64,000 nt of DNA. Origin: CAXBNB01 sp040222275. GTDB lineage: Bacteria; Bacteroidota; Bacteroidia; Cytophagales; Cyclobacteriaceae. Position numbers and translations under genes: made by a program. Positions 7,424 to 17,556 of the stretch are shown here, piece by piece. Where the stretch lies: assembly GCA_040222275.1 (NCBI GenBank), contig JAVKDJ010000036.1, positions 1-64,000 on the forward strand, in the 5' to 3' direction. The notes beneath the pieces are model-generated. The model saw nothing but the letters and a program-made list of their open reading frames with translations. It made no database searches and was not told where the DNA came from. Each line of letters opens with the position of its first letter. The stretch's first letter is position 1.

Positions 7424-9580
7424 TCAATACTCCAGTTGAAAAGAAGTTCGGTATGCTTTCAGCTTTTGTAAATAGCCTTCCATATCGAGCAACTGCTCGT
7501 CATAAATTAAATAGCTCAAATCAGCAGTCCGATTAGCAAAATGCCTGGAACGGTCCATTTTGTAAAAGAATTTCTTGTCTAGTGTGGACATGCCTTTTGG
7601 CAATCGTGTTTTTTTCCAGGTCTTTACCAAATTGGCATATACCTGTTCTCTTCTTGCCAGACTTGCTTCTATAATTTTCTCGGCCTTTACCAGACTATTG
7701 TATGCTTCTTTGCGGTCTGTAAATGCATTTTTATGGGCTTCTGTGATGGCGTATTCCAATCTTGACAAGTCTTCGTATGTAAGACAGGTATGGCGAATCA
7801 ACTCTGCAATAGACGCATACACTTCAAAATCATAGGCATGGTCCAGGGCGAGGTTTTTGTTGGTTTCGATAATTTGAAGCGCCCGGAGCATCTTTTCTTT
7901 TTGCTCACCCGACCTTTTGACCATGTGCTTGTATTCGGTATTCCAAAACGGATCATACTCCAAATATTGACCTCTTGGCAAGTCAGGTAAATGTGTTTTA
8001 CCGATATCTCCCGCATGCCAGACATGCCGTTCCATGGTTTCATAATAGTAGTAGGCACCCTCGTTGAGCAATTGGTAGAGTTCTTTCATATCTGTTGCCT
8101 TTTCCCCATAATAATTGGCAAAAAAGGAACCTTCAAACTCCTCCGGTCCGGGAGCAACACCATTCCAAGAATACTGGGCAGATGTGACAAAACTGAGCAT
8201 CCACATCTGGTTGTGAAGTCCAGAATCGTCCCAGGAGGTGTTGATCATGCCATCGAATTCCGGTAATTTGGATCTTACCGAAAGAAAATCGTACGAACTT
8301 TTTAAACTTCCTTCTAACAATTCTCCTCTTTTCTTTTTGAAGTGATAGGGCAAAAACAGAGGTTCTATGCCAGGATTGGGGTCATACATAAACACTTCAA
8401 AACCCATGGCTTTTGACTCCCGGGCAAAGTTGAACTCCGATGAATAATCATAGCTTTCGGTCAGCACAAGGTTCGTATTTGGTTTCATGTCCTTTATGGG
8501 CGACTTTCCCAATTCCCAGCCCATTGGCCTTTCCCAAACCATTACTTTTCTTCTCTTTTCGAGATGTGCTGCTGCTTTGCCAATGAATAAATGATACAAC
8601 CCACTGTTGCCTATTTCCTTTGCTTTTGCCTGGCATTTGTGACAAGCCCCCAATTCGTAAGTTTCATCCGAGCCAATGTGAATGTATTTGGATCCCGGAG
8701 TGGCTTTGATGGCTTCATCCCAGAGGTCGAACATCAGATCATAAGTACCGGCTTCCAAAGGGCAAAATTCCCAATCCGATCCTTCCACTTCCCTCAGTTC
8801 CTTGTATTGTGGCCATTTTAGGATGAAGCTCACGTGCCCAAGCCCCTGCACCAAAGGGGTCAACTCAATGTGATATTCTTTGGCATAGCGGGTAAACTCC
8901 TGCATTTCCTCTAAAGTAAAAGCCCCAGGCGCACCAATTTCAGGGTGGCTTTCATACGCCAGTTTGTCTTCCCACTCCCATACCAGCATGTTGATTTTGT
9001 ACTTTGCCAAATCCCTTATAAAATCCCTGACGTAGCTGCCCTTGTCCTGATGGTGTTTGGTGTCGTAATGTACAGCCCTGATTTTCACATCCGGCCAATC
9101 GGTAATTTCCATGCCCGGCACCAGCACACCATCCCTGGTCTTTTTGATGAGCTGGAAAAAAGTTTGAACGCCATAGAACAACCCGTCTGCATCTTTAGAA
9201 TTTATGGTTAGCTCATCGCTATCAGTAGAGAGCATATATCCTTGCCCGGCCAGTGATTTAGACGGTCCTTTTCTGGTCAACAGTATATTGCACATTCCCT
9301 TATTTTCGGAAATCACAGCTTTCATTCCCCATTTTCGTTCCAACTCGCTTTTCATTTGTTCAGCGGTTTTACGGTCGATGGCCGTAGCACTTTTATCCAG
9401 CACTATATTGATGGGGCTTTTTAATAAAAAAGCGTTTCCTCCAACGGCTACCTGCTGTGGGTACGGTATCACGTGCAGGCCAATGTCAGAAAGCTCTGAT
9501 CCGTAGCAAAGGTTTTGAAATGTGTTAATTGTAATCAACAGCATGAAAACCATGCGGGGCAAAATTCTTTTTCTATTCAT
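7424..9580 (-). CDS. Family 20 glycoside hydrolase (beta-N-acetylhexosaminidase-like)
   Basis: About 718 residues. The preferred ATG at 9580 gives a signal peptide (MNRKRILPRMVFMLLITI); the upstream TTG at 9622 overlaps the preceding gene. An N-terminal GH20b-like domain (about residues 30-160) is followed by the catalytic barrel with HIGSDE, whose Asp-Glu pair (about 305-306) is the substrate-assisted catalytic pair of GH20. GH20 enzymes release terminal beta-GlcNAc or beta-GalNAc. The C-terminal ~200 residues are helical. It is cotranscribed with the transglutaminase-like gene. It implies that the target glycan contains a hexosamine, or that the enzyme has an altered specificity. Confidence 0.88.
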   Translation of the reverse strand: MNRKRILPRMVFMLLITINTFQNLCYGSELSDIGLHVIPYPQQVAVGGNAFLLKSPINIVLDKSATAIDRKTAEQMKSELERKWGMKAVISENKGMCNILLTRKGPSKSLAGQGYMLSTDSDELTINSKDADGLFYGVQTFFQLIKKTRDGVLVPGMEITDWPDVKIRAVHYDTKHHQDKGSYVRDFIRDLAKYKINMLVWEWEDKLAYESHPEIGAPGAFTLEEMQEFTRYAKEYHIELTPLVQGLGHVSFILKWPQYKELREVEGSDWEFCPLEAGTYDLMFDLWDEAIKATPGSKYIHIGSDETYELGACHKCQAKAKEIGNSGLYHLFIGKAAAHLEKRRKVMVWERPMGWELGKSPIKDMKPNTNLVLTESYDYSSEFNFARESKAMGFEVFMYDPNPGIEPLFLPYHFKKKRGELLEGSLKSSYDFLSVRSKLPEFDGMINTSWDDSGLHNQMWMLSFVTSAQYSWNGVAPGPEEFEGSFFANYYGEKATDMKELYQLLNEGAYYYYETMERHVWHAGDIGKTHLPDLPRGQYLEYDPFWNTEYKHMVKRSGEQKEKMLRALQIIETNKNLALDHAYDFEVYASIAELIRHTCLTYEDLSRLEYAITEAHKNAFTDRKEAYNSLVKAEKIIEASLARREQVYANLVKTWKKTRLPKGMSTLDKKFFYKMDRSRHFANRTADLSYLIYDEQLLDMEGYLQKLKAYRTSFQLEY

Positions 9581-9618
9581 TTTGTTATTTTTTATAGGCA
9601 CTGAACCAAATAGGTAGG

Positions 9619-10719
9619 TCAATCAGCTTGTATTCTTATCCGATGCTCCGGTCCTGCCACACCTGCCAGGTTTAATGCTCGAAATGTGAAAGCATGTTCA
9701 TTTCCTGTCAAATCAAAACTGAGTTTGCTTTGTGTACTTTGCCAATCCCCGTTTGGAGTCGTTTTCACTTGATATTCCCGTAGGTTTGGTGTTTCGGACT
9801 TCAGCACTAAATGAGCTTTGTTTCCATCAATTTTTACTACAGATGAAATGGTGTTTGGCGTCCATTCGATAGCGTCCCTGTCTGGCTCAAGAATCATAAA
9901 TTCTGGCTTACCATAAGCCCAGTGTGGCTTTTCTCCCCAAATCCAGGTGTTGTTTTTAAAATACTCATCTTCATACATGGTGAGGGTTTCCTTGTAGTCG
10001 GGCCAAGCGGTAAACATATTGTTGCTGGTATGGTATTCTACCCAGGTATATGTTCTGGCAAAGCTTTCTTTACTCCTTTTAAATTCATCATCAAATTCTG
10101 TGGAAACACCATCAATCCCCTTCATCAGTTTAATGTCTGTGGCCTTGTTTTTCAGGTACTCCTCACGAACTTCCAGGGCTGATAGTGGGATGCCATCTTT
10201 TTCAAAATAGTGGTTGTACTTGGCATCTATCAGCACCCATTTGCTGTAGGTATTCACCCACGTTTCGTTGATGCCATGATGCCCGTCGATAACGCCGGCT
10301 ACACCAGGGCCAGCACCTATGGTTCTGGTGACATAGCCATAGGCATTCATGACGCCATTTTGTACCCGCATAAAATGCCCACAATGAAATCCTGTCCCGG
10401 CCAGCGCCTCGTCCAGGATATTTTCCACATAGCCCTCTCCGGGATATGGGTCGCCAAAATTGTCAATGGGTATCACAGTATGAATCCATTCTTTCAGCAA
10501 GAGTATTTTTTCAAATTCACTTTCCCCTCCCTCGAAAATAGTATCCAGTTGGTATTTGGATTTGAGATGCCCGAATTTATCAGACGTTAAATCTTCCGAA
10601 TATTTGAACGCCGTATTTTGCTTAAATACCGGATTGTCCATGTCCACAAGCTTGTATTTTTTGCCAACACAAGCGACACAACATCCTAATACAGCCAGCA
10701 TTGGTATTATCCTGTTCAT
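9619..10719 (-). CDS. Transglutaminase-like domain lipoprotein
   Basis: A 366-residue putative lipoprotein (Cys-rich signal LAVLGCCVAC). The core carries a transglutaminase/protease-fold triad: Cys113 in GFHCGH, His148 in GHHGINETW and Asp165 in VLIDAKYN. A C-terminal ~80-residue beta domain reads like a fibronectin or Ig module (VVKIDGNKAHLVLKSE). Its start overlaps the stop of the FG-GAP gene by 4 bp (ATGA), and its own stop lies inside the upstream-open end of the GH20 frame, so the three are tightly coupled. Substrate unknown; peptidase, amidase or crosslinker are all possible. Confidence 0.75.
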   Translation of the reverse strand: MNRIIPMLAVLGCCVACVGKKYKLVDMDNPVFKQNTAFKYSEDLTSDKFGHLKSKYQLDTIFEGGESEFEKILLLKEWIHTVIPIDNFGDPYPGEGYVENILDEALAGTGFHCGHFMRVQNGVMNAYGYVTRTIGAGPGVAGVIDGHHGINETWVNTYSKWVLIDAKYNHYFEKDGIPLSALEVREEYLKNKATDIKLMKGIDGVSTEFDDEFKRSKESFARTYTWVEYHTSNNMFTAWPDYKETLTMYEDEYFKNNTWIWGEKPHWAYGKPEFMILEPDRDAIEWTPNTISSVVKIDGNKAHLVLKSETPNLREYQVKTTPNGDWQSTQSKLSFDLTGNEHAFTFRALNLAGVAGPEHRIRIQAD

Positions 10720-12233
10720 TTGATTGTATTGTTTTTAAGTAATTGAAGGTTGGTGCCGGAAGCCTTCCAACCTTCCATGATGGGATTGTATTTTTCATTG
10801 ACTGGCAATGTGTAGGAACCGAGCATGATGTCAACATCGCCATCCCGATCGAAATCCCCATGATCCATTACCATCCACCGTCCGGTTAAAGATTGAGGAA
10901 AGGTGTATGAAGTAAAATCAAAACTGCTGGGGTCATTGTTTTCCAGATATACAAACCCTTCTTCAGGTGCGGCGGTATAGTCAGAAAAAAAAGACATTAC
11001 AGCAAAATCCAGATCACCATCCAAATCATAATCTGACGCCAGTACCCGTGTAGCTCCGTATATCGGATAAAACCATTGCTGATCAAATGCATTCGATCCG
11101 TTATTAACAAGCAACCGCACTCCATGATATGGCTTGGCAAAAACAGAAAAATCCCCATTGTCACCATTGGTAAGCACTATATCCAAATGACCATCAATGT
11201 TGTAATCCACCAACTGAAACCAACTGGAGCCATACTCCGGGGGCAATTGGATCACCTGATCTGCCCTAAACTTCAAACCTCCCTCATTGTACAGAATGTA
11301 GATTCCTTCATTGCCTTGAGATGCGAGAACAACTATATCTTCGAGCCCATCAGCATTCATATCAGCTATTTCCACCTTGGTGGTGCCAGGCACAGCCAGC
11401 AAACTGGTTTTGTGGTATTCCCCTCCCTGCTGTGTCAACAAGGACAGTTGACCTGTCCGGTTACCAAATTCGCATATCAGTATTTCATCGGAGGAATCCC
11501 CGTCCAGATCCAGCGATTTTGTAAAAACAGGCCTGAACAAATTCCGAGCAATGGTATCTACTGTACTTTCACCAATCTGATAGAGCGTACCCAATGGTAT
11601 ATGATTGGGAAATAAATAACCAGATTCAGTGACCAGCGTTTTGGATCCCATGTGCGCTACCGATGTGAGAGATGAATGAAAATTGAGTTCATCCCGGTGC
11701 ACTTCAATTGTTGAATCCGCGCTATAAACCAAACTGATGTTTGTACTTCCGATCTGAAACCGGTTGTTGTCCATATCAAATTGTACAGTCGTAATTAATG
11801 AGGGTTGTTCATCTTTTTGAAGGCTGATGGCCAAAGGGCCAAAGCGCGTCAAAGGCATATTGCGCCTGACCCGGGAAGTATCCAAACCGATTGAATCCGG
11901 TGCCAGTGACATGATGTACTGATAAATCATTTTCCAGGTCTCGCTATCAATTGTTGTCCCTGTATAGGGCTTTGCTTTACTGCTAAATGCGCTCCGGTCA
12001 TGAAAATCAAAACCCTTTTCATCGGGAGCCATAAAGTCATAGCCCAACTTTGAAGCCATCACTGGCAATACCTTATTTTTCCAAATCGATTTGGGAAGGT
12101 TTGAAGGGTTTGGAGCTACATGGCAACCTCCACAATACTCAAGAAATTGTGATTCGCCAGGTTTCATACGGCTTTGTTCTGTGCAAAAAACACAGCATAA
12201 TGCCAGGCTCAATAAACATACAGTCCACCTCAT
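10716..12233 (-). CDS. Heme-motif and FG-GAP/VCBS repeat surface protein
   Basis: A 505-residue exported protein. After a signal region (ALCCVFC, perhaps a lipobox) comes CGGCH at 34-38, a c-type heme attachment motif, in a short cytochrome-like segment (to about 115). The rest is a beta-propeller of FG-GAP/VCBS repeats with calcium-binding-like DxDxDGxxD loops, for example DLDGDSSDEI, DYDLDGDLDF and DFDRDGDVDI. Such propellers bind glycans or proteins at the cell surface. It starts 150 bp after SusD and overlaps the next gene by 4 bp, so it belongs to the susCD unit. Whether heme is really bound is unknown. Confidence 0.8.
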   Translation of the reverse strand: MRWTVCLLSLALCCVFCTEQSRMKPGESQFLEYCGGCHVAPNPSNLPKSIWKNKVLPVMASKLGYDFMAPDEKGFDFHDRSAFSSKAKPYTGTTIDSETWKMIYQYIMSLAPDSIGLDTSRVRRNMPLTRFGPLAISLQKDEQPSLITTVQFDMDNNRFQIGSTNISLVYSADSTIEVHRDELNFHSSLTSVAHMGSKTLVTESGYLFPNHIPLGTLYQIGESTVDTIARNLFRPVFTKSLDLDGDSSDEILICEFGNRTGQLSLLTQQGGEYHKTSLLAVPGTTKVEIADMNADGLEDIVVLASQGNEGIYILYNEGGLKFRADQVIQLPPEYGSSWFQLVDYNIDGHLDIVLTNGDNGDFSVFAKPYHGVRLLVNNGSNAFDQQWFYPIYGATRVLASDYDLDGDLDFAVMSFFSDYTAAPEEGFVYLENNDPSSFDFTSYTFPQSLTGRWMVMDHGDFDRDGDVDIMLGSYTLPVNEKYNPIMEGWKASGTNLQLLKNNTIK

Positions 12234-12327
12234 AGGCCCATACCCGGTACTTTGGTTGTTCGGTTTTCAAATACCATCGGCTGTCTTTAATGATCAAATA
12301 ATCCAAGCTTTAGACAACAGGTAAGCA

Positions 12328-12358
12328 ACCCATAGGGCCCTATTCCGGCCCTACGGGT
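12328..12358. terminator. Hairpin after susD (attenuator or terminator)
   Basis: ACCCATAGGGCC pairs with GGCCCTACGGGT over 12 bp with one mismatch and a 7-nt loop. It lies 25 bp beyond the susD stop. The better T-run (CTATTTT) is on the plus strand, so on the minus strand it may merely reduce readthrough into the downstream genes or protect the susCD message 3' end. Confidence 0.5.
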
Positions 12359-12382
12359 CTATTTTACACCTTGTTGATTAGC

Positions 12383-13999
12383 CTAGTAGCCTGGGTTATT
12401 GCCATCTTGCCTCATGAGGGGATTGGCCTCCAATTCCTCGGCAGGTATGGGAAACAGTACATGCGTGCCTACATCAAATTGAAACTGATCTGAGGAATTG
12501 GGAAATGAGAAATCAGATGCTGTCCAACTGTTAAGATCTTCCAGCCCGGCGGCATGCCATCTTCGAAGGTCCACCCATCTTATGCCTTCTTCCCCAGCCA
12601 ATTCCAGAAACCTTTCGTCCATGATATCCTGCATGGTAACAGATCCCAATGCTGCTGGTTCGGCAGATTCACTGCCGTCTGATGTAGATAACCTGGCTCT
12701 TTGTCTCACGTCATTTACCTGGGTCAGTGCCGCCGATGAATTTCCTGTTTGCAGATAAGCCTCTGCTGCAATCAGCTTGACATCCGCCAACCTTAGAATA
12801 CGGGTATTCACTCCGGAAGAAATTCCGCAGCATCCTTGTCCGTTTTTGTTGTCGAGCAAATCACCCCTGTCACCATTGATGTATTTTATAAACTGGTTTC
12901 CCCCAAACCTGCCCCAAGTCTTGGTGCCAATTGTCTCGGCCCGTCGTGGGTCAGTAGGGTCAAAAGCATTCATCAACTTATCTGTTGGCCCTACGGATCC
13001 ACCACCAGAACCGTAGTTGCCCCAATGGTCGGTAAAGTACCCATAATAGGCGCCCAAAGCTCCATTGCCCCCGCCATAATCATTATCGAGCCATGGGTTT
13101 TCAGAATTGTTGATGCCTGCTTGAAACTCAAAAAGGGATTCCATGTTGTTTTCACTTCGATAGTCGAAGTTTTCACCAAAATGCACACCTACTATAGTGC
13201 TTTCAGAAGCGTCGATAGCTTCAAAAGCTGCAATTGCTTTGGCATAATCCCCATTCCTGTCGCCACCACTGTACTCATCAGCATAATTGGCCCTTAAAGA
13301 ATTAGCCTTGACCAAAAGCCCAAAGGCACTGTTTTTGAATACCCTTCCTTTGTTGCTGACATCCCAGGAATCGGGCAATAAGGTTTTGGCTTCATCCAAA
13401 TCGGCAATGGCAGCATTCAGCAATTCAAAACCCTGGCTTGGAGGGTTGGTGGTTGTCTCCAAAGACTTGATCCACTCGGTTTTAAGAGGCCCTTTGCGCC
13501 ACTTTTCCCATATATTCATGTGTGCCCAAGCCCTGAAAAAGAGTGCCTCACCCCTGTTGTAGTCTTTGAGATTGGCATCTACATATACATCGGATGAAGC
13601 TTCAATCTGTTCCAACATAAAGTTGGCTCGGTTTACCACTATGTAATACCTCTGCCACATCATGGCGTTTCTGCTGTCAGAGGCTGACATTCCTGCAAAA
13701 GCTTCGTACTCGGCATTGGAGTTACCGCTATTGGTCAGGTCATCTGCCTGTAGCAACCAATAAGGGTGTATGGTCATTTGACGACCAATTTCACTGCTTC
13801 CGAGATTGGCCGAATAGATATTGGCCAATTCTGCGTACATGCCCCCAATACCCCTTTGAATTTTGCCTTCATTGTCAAAATATGTCGTTGACACTTCATC
13901 CACTATTGGCACATCGAGGTACTCATCTGTACAGGAGACAACAACACTGGCTGACAGCACAAATAAGGATAGAAATATTTTTGTTTTTATCTTTTTCAT
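12383..13999 (-). CDS. susD-like: SusD/RagB-family nutrient-binding outer membrane lipoprotein
   Basis: About 538 residues with the ATG at 13999 (a TTG three codons earlier is less likely). Lipoprotein signal MKKIKTKIFLSLFVLS ending VVSC. Typical SusD features are the TPR-like helices with ALFFRAWAHMNIW, the RLADVKLIAAEAYLQTGN helix, ERFLELAGEEGIRWVDLRRW and the C-terminal FPIPAEELEANP. SusD proteins cap the SusC channel and capture the oligosaccharide at the cell surface. It follows susC by 13 bp. Confidence 0.96.
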   Translation of the reverse strand: MKKIKTKIFLSLFVLSASVVVSCTDEYLDVPIVDEVSTTYFDNEGKIQRGIGGMYAELANIYSANLGSSEIGRQMTIHPYWLLQADDLTNSGNSNAEYEAFAGMSASDSRNAMMWQRYYIVVNRANFMLEQIEASSDVYVDANLKDYNRGEALFFRAWAHMNIWEKWRKGPLKTEWIKSLETTTNPPSQGFELLNAAIADLDEAKTLLPDSWDVSNKGRVFKNSAFGLLVKANSLRANYADEYSGGDRNGDYAKAIAAFEAIDASESTIVGVHFGENFDYRSENNMESLFEFQAGINNSENPWLDNDYGGGNGALGAYYGYFTDHWGNYGSGGGSVGPTDKLMNAFDPTDPRRAETIGTKTWGRFGGNQFIKYINGDRGDLLDNKNGQGCCGISSGVNTRILRLADVKLIAAEAYLQTGNSSAALTQVNDVRQRARLSTSDGSESAEPAALGSVTMQDIMDERFLELAGEEGIRWVDLRRWHAAGLEDLNSWTASDFSFPNSSDQFQFDVGTHVLFPIPAEELEANPLMRQDGNNPGY

Positions 14000-14012
14000 A
14001 ATAGTCAAATGA

Positions 14013-17000
14013 TTAAAAGTTTATAGAAAACCCTGTGTAAATCATCCTTGGTGATGGGTTGTCATCAGATTCAGGATCCAATCCGGAATAACCGGTAAGG
14101 GTGAAGGTATTGGACGACCCTACGTAAATATTCACGTTGCTGATATTGTTCCCAAGTGCATCATAAAAGGATTTAGGAAAAACGTAGTTTAATCGAACGT
14201 TGGCCAGTCTGAAGTAATCGGCATCTTCAATAAACAAGCTTGAGAAACGGAAGTTGTTGGCAGGATCGCCCCAGATCATTCTTGGCAAGTCTGTGTTGGT
14301 ATTGGATGGCGTCCAGGAATTGAGTGCATTGGTGCTTCTATTCGATCCATTCACACTGGGGTTTGAGAATTGTCTTATGGAGTTGTATTTCTGGATATCC
14401 CCAACTCCATAAAATACCATGTCCAATGATAGTCCTTTGTAGGCTACATTAAAGTTTAAACCATAGTAATACCCCGGTGTGGTTTTTCCCAAATATGCCT
14501 GGTCAAATTGATCCACCTGTCCGTCAGGATTCGGATTGAAAAACTCTCCATCGTCAGTTGGAGCTCCATACAAGTCTTTAAAGTAAAAATCCCCGGCTGT
14601 GACCAATGGAGAGTTATAAGAAACATCATTGGTCTGACCCATCCATGCCTGGGCTTCCTGGTCGCTTTGGAATGTACCATCATATACCGGGCCCCTGAGA
14701 AATCCTATAGGCCTTCCTACTTCTACCCTTCCGGCATTGGTCGATATTGGAATACCTTCATATATTTTCAGGACTTCATTTTTCTGGGTTGTGAGGTTAC
14801 CACCAACACTGAAAGAAATGTCATTGATGGACTTGGTGTAATTAAATGTCATCTCAATCCCTTTGTTGCTCACGTCTCCCACATTGGCTTCTGGCCCGTG
14901 TATTATCCCGGAACTTAACGGGATTACAACACCTTGCAATAGCCCTTCAGTTAGCTTGTCGTAATATTCAAATGAGAAATCCAAGCTGTTGAATAACCTG
15001 GAATCAAAACCGATATTAATGGTGGTAGTTGTCTCCCAAGACAATGTTGGGTTTGGAAGCCCAAACACGGTGGCTGCATCATTGATTGTACCATAACCTC
15101 CGTTTGTGTTTCCCCAAACATAGTTTGGCCTCTTGTTGATGGTAGAAAGGTAGGCGTTCTTGGTAACTTCGTCGTTTCCAAGCTTGCCATATCCTGCCCT
15201 AAATTTAAAATCATTTAGAAAGCTTACATTATCCATAAATGGCTCTGTAGATAACCTCCAGGCAGCCGATACGGCTGGAAATATTCCCCAGCGATGCTCC
15301 GGGGCAAAACTTGAAGAACCATCGCGTCGGATGGAAAAATCCAAATAGTACTTGGATGCATAATTGTAGCCTGTCCTAAGAAACGAGCCAAAACGAGCCG
15401 ATTCTTCCTTAAAAATGCCTGCACTATTGGTAATCCCACTGCCAAGTCTTATCAAATCCCTGTCTATGGTGCTGATATTTTCTGAGTATAACTCCCTGTA
15501 TTCATAGCTGTGGTTGTTCCCCATAGCACCAATCAGGATGTCAATTTTATGATCTCCAATGTACTTCTGATAATTCGCTGTAATATCAAATTGATTGGTA
15601 ACATTGTTTCCGCTGATCACATTGTAGCTGCCCAGAGATCCAGGAACAGAAGGGGATTCGGGATCGGCACCCTGGGAACTAAACCAGTTGGATTCCCTTG
15701 GGTATATTTTATTGACCCCTGTCAACGTATTATCGATGCTATATGCCCCCCTTATCTTCAAATCCTCAATGGGTTCTACTTCCAGGTACATTCTTCCGGT
15801 ATTTCTCAGCCCCTTGTGCAGAACATCGTCCAATGACAATATGGCAACAGTATTGTGACTGGTGCTATTGCCATAGAGCCTATTACCGGTCCAGTTGCCA
15901 TTTGCATCATAGCCCTCAAGTACTTCTGCAAATCCCCTTCCATTTATGCCATTGGGATCGTATATGGGTTGAAATGGGGTCTTTCCAGCTGCGCCTATTG
16001 TGCTGGAAACTGCCCGTCCACTTTCTGTAGAACTTATCCGCCCATTAAAACCTGCCCTGAGCCATGGATTGATGTCCATGTTTAGTTTGAATGTACCATT
16101 CAACCGATCGAGGTAGTTTCCAATATAAACACCGTCCTGACTACTTTTACCAAGAGATACAAAATAGTTGACCGCTTTTGTGCCGCCAGAAAAATTGACA
16201 GAAAAATCCTTGGTCATGGCATTTTGGTTTTCCACAGCCCTTTGCCAGTCAGTAGTGGCTTCATTGCCGCGGTAGTTGGGGCTGGAGGGATCAAAAACCC
16301 TTAAATCCTCAGCAACAATCTCTGAATTGGAATCAGTAGCCCACAGTGCATTGTTAAAATCTGTATATTGTTGGGTGTTTAGTACATCCACGCGTTTCGT
16401 GATGTTTGTCCATCCAATCCTGGATGAAAAAGATACTTTCGGTTTACCGGTGGTTCCACTTTTGGTAGTAATCAGTACCACTCCGTTTGCCGCCCTTACT
16501 CCATAAATAGCGGCGGCAGATGCATCTTTCAACACTGTAATAGACTCGATATCTTCAGGATTTATCAACGACATCACATTGATGGATCCCCTTCGATAAT
16601 TGCCATTGTCGGTTTGTCCTTCTATTCCTGCCCCATATTCCTCCAACATCACACCATCCACCACATATACCGGATCGGCCACTCCCCAGGTATTGGTACC
16701 CCGCACCCGGATGGTAGGCCGTGACATGGGGTCGCCATTATTGCCCGATACTTGTACCCCGGCCATTTGACCCTGCATAGCCATTTCTGGCGACATGGAA
16801 AACCGCTTCGTGATTTTTTCACTTGAGATTTGTGAAATCGCTGTGGTTACGTCCCTTTTAGACTTTTCACCATAGCCTATCACCACCACTTCGTCCAGTT
16901 GTTCTGCATCCAGTTCCATTTGCACATCTATCACACTCTGGCTACCTACCAGCAGTTCGCTGGTCTTATAGCCCACAAAGGAGACCACAATGGTGGCTTG

Positions 17001-17543
17001 TTCGGGCACACTGAGTTTGTATTGCCCATCCAGGTCTGTAGTAGTACCTACAGCCGTTCCTTTTATCACCACAGATGCACCCGGCAATCCTTCACCACTC
17101 TCATCGGTGATCTTTCCGGAAATGTCCACATCTACAAATTCTTCCACGGATTTTCCGCCGGAGCGCCCTTCGTCCCTGGTAATATTTCGGATAAAAATAT
17201 TGTTGTTCACCCGCTTAAAACCTAATTCGGCCTTATTGGAAATTTGCCTTAGGATGGTTCCCAATGAACCCTGGTAGGTTTCCAGTTCTATTTTTTTATC
17301 CAGGTTTACCTTTTTGTTGTTCAGTGCGAACTCAAAATCGGTAGATTCCGCTATCTGGTCCAGTATATCGGCCAGTCTCTTGCTTTGTATAGCAATACTA
17401 ATTTGTATCTCCTCAATGCTCTGACGCTGTGCTGTTGCTTCACGCGATGCAAGTAGGGAGGTACCAACAATACATTGAATGATCAATCCGTATGCACAGT
17501 ATTTAGATATCATGTATAGTTGTCTAAGTACACTTAATTTCAT
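14013..17543 (-). CDS. susC-like: SusC/RagA TonB-linked outer membrane importer with STN domain
   Basis: A 1176-residue protein. After the signal region, residues ~45-120 form a secretin/TonB N-terminal (STN) domain, which lets the importer signal to an anti-sigma factor. Then a carboxypeptidase-regulatory-like domain (SGKITDESGEGLPGASVVIK), the TonB-box-like DEVVVIGYGE, a plug domain (GVRAANGVVLITTKSG) and a 22-strand barrel ending GFSINF. It imports oligosaccharides with SusD. The STN domain fits with the sigma/FecR genes directly upstream, so induction is probably by trans-envelope signalling. Its start codon overlaps a + strand promoter-like box for a possible antisense RNA. Confidence 0.97.
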   Translation of the reverse strand: MKLSVLRQLYMISKYCAYGLIIQCIVGTSLLASREATAQRQSIEEIQISIAIQSKRLADILDQIAESTDFEFALNNKKVNLDKKIELETYQGSLGTILRQISNKAELGFKRVNNNIFIRNITRDEGRSGGKSVEEFVDVDISGKITDESGEGLPGASVVIKGTAVGTTTDLDGQYKLSVPEQATIVVSFVGYKTSELLVGSQSVIDVQMELDAEQLDEVVVIGYGEKSKRDVTTAISQISSEKITKRFSMSPEMAMQGQMAGVQVSGNNGDPMSRPTIRVRGTNTWGVADPVYVVDGVMLEEYGAGIEGQTDNGNYRRGSINVMSLINPEDIESITVLKDASAAAIYGVRAANGVVLITTKSGTTGKPKVSFSSRIGWTNITKRVDVLNTQQYTDFNNALWATDSNSEIVAEDLRVFDPSSPNYRGNEATTDWQRAVENQNAMTKDFSVNFSGGTKAVNYFVSLGKSSQDGVYIGNYLDRLNGTFKLNMDINPWLRAGFNGRISSTESGRAVSSTIGAAGKTPFQPIYDPNGINGRGFAEVLEGYDANGNWTGNRLYGNSTSHNTVAILSLDDVLHKGLRNTGRMYLEVEPIEDLKIRGAYSIDNTLTGVNKIYPRESNWFSSQGADPESPSVPGSLGSYNVISGNNVTNQFDITANYQKYIGDHKIDILIGAMGNNHSYEYRELYSENISTIDRDLIRLGSGITNSAGIFKEESARFGSFLRTGYNYASKYYLDFSIRRDGSSSFAPEHRWGIFPAVSAAWRLSTEPFMDNVSFLNDFKFRAGYGKLGNDEVTKNAYLSTINKRPNYVWGNTNGGYGTINDAATVFGLPNPTLSWETTTTINIGFDSRLFNSLDFSFEYYDKLTEGLLQGVVIPLSSGIIHGPEANVGDVSNKGIEMTFNYTKSINDISFSVGGNLTTQKNEVLKIYEGIPISTNAGRVEVGRPIGFLRGPVYDGTFQSDQEAQAWMGQTNDVSYNSPLVTAGDFYFKDLYGAPTDDGEFFNPNPDGQVDQFDQAYLGKTTPGYYYGLNFNVAYKGLSLDMVFYGVGDIQKYNSIRQFSNPSVNGSNRSTNALNSWTPSNTNTDLPRMIWGDPANNFRFSSLFIEDADYFRLANVRLNYVFPKSFYDALGNNISNVNIYVGSSNTFTLTGYSGLDPESDDNPSPRMIYTGFSINF

Positions 17544-17550
17544 ATTTTTG
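17519..17550 (+). promoter_or_regulatory. Candidate + strand promoter opposite the susC start
   Basis: GTTG (17519-17522), 20 bp, then TATTTTTG (17543-17550), an exact TAnnTTTG -7 box with the spacing used by Bacteroidota primary sigma factors. The box abuts the susC ATG on the opposite strand, so transcription would run away from susC through its leader. Confidence 0.55.
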
Positions 17551-17556
17551 TGTGTT

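Noticed and set aside
9581..9622. TTG start for the GH20 gene
   Set aside because: It overlaps the preceding gene's stop and would push the signal peptide inward; the ATG at 9580 begins a normal signal peptide.
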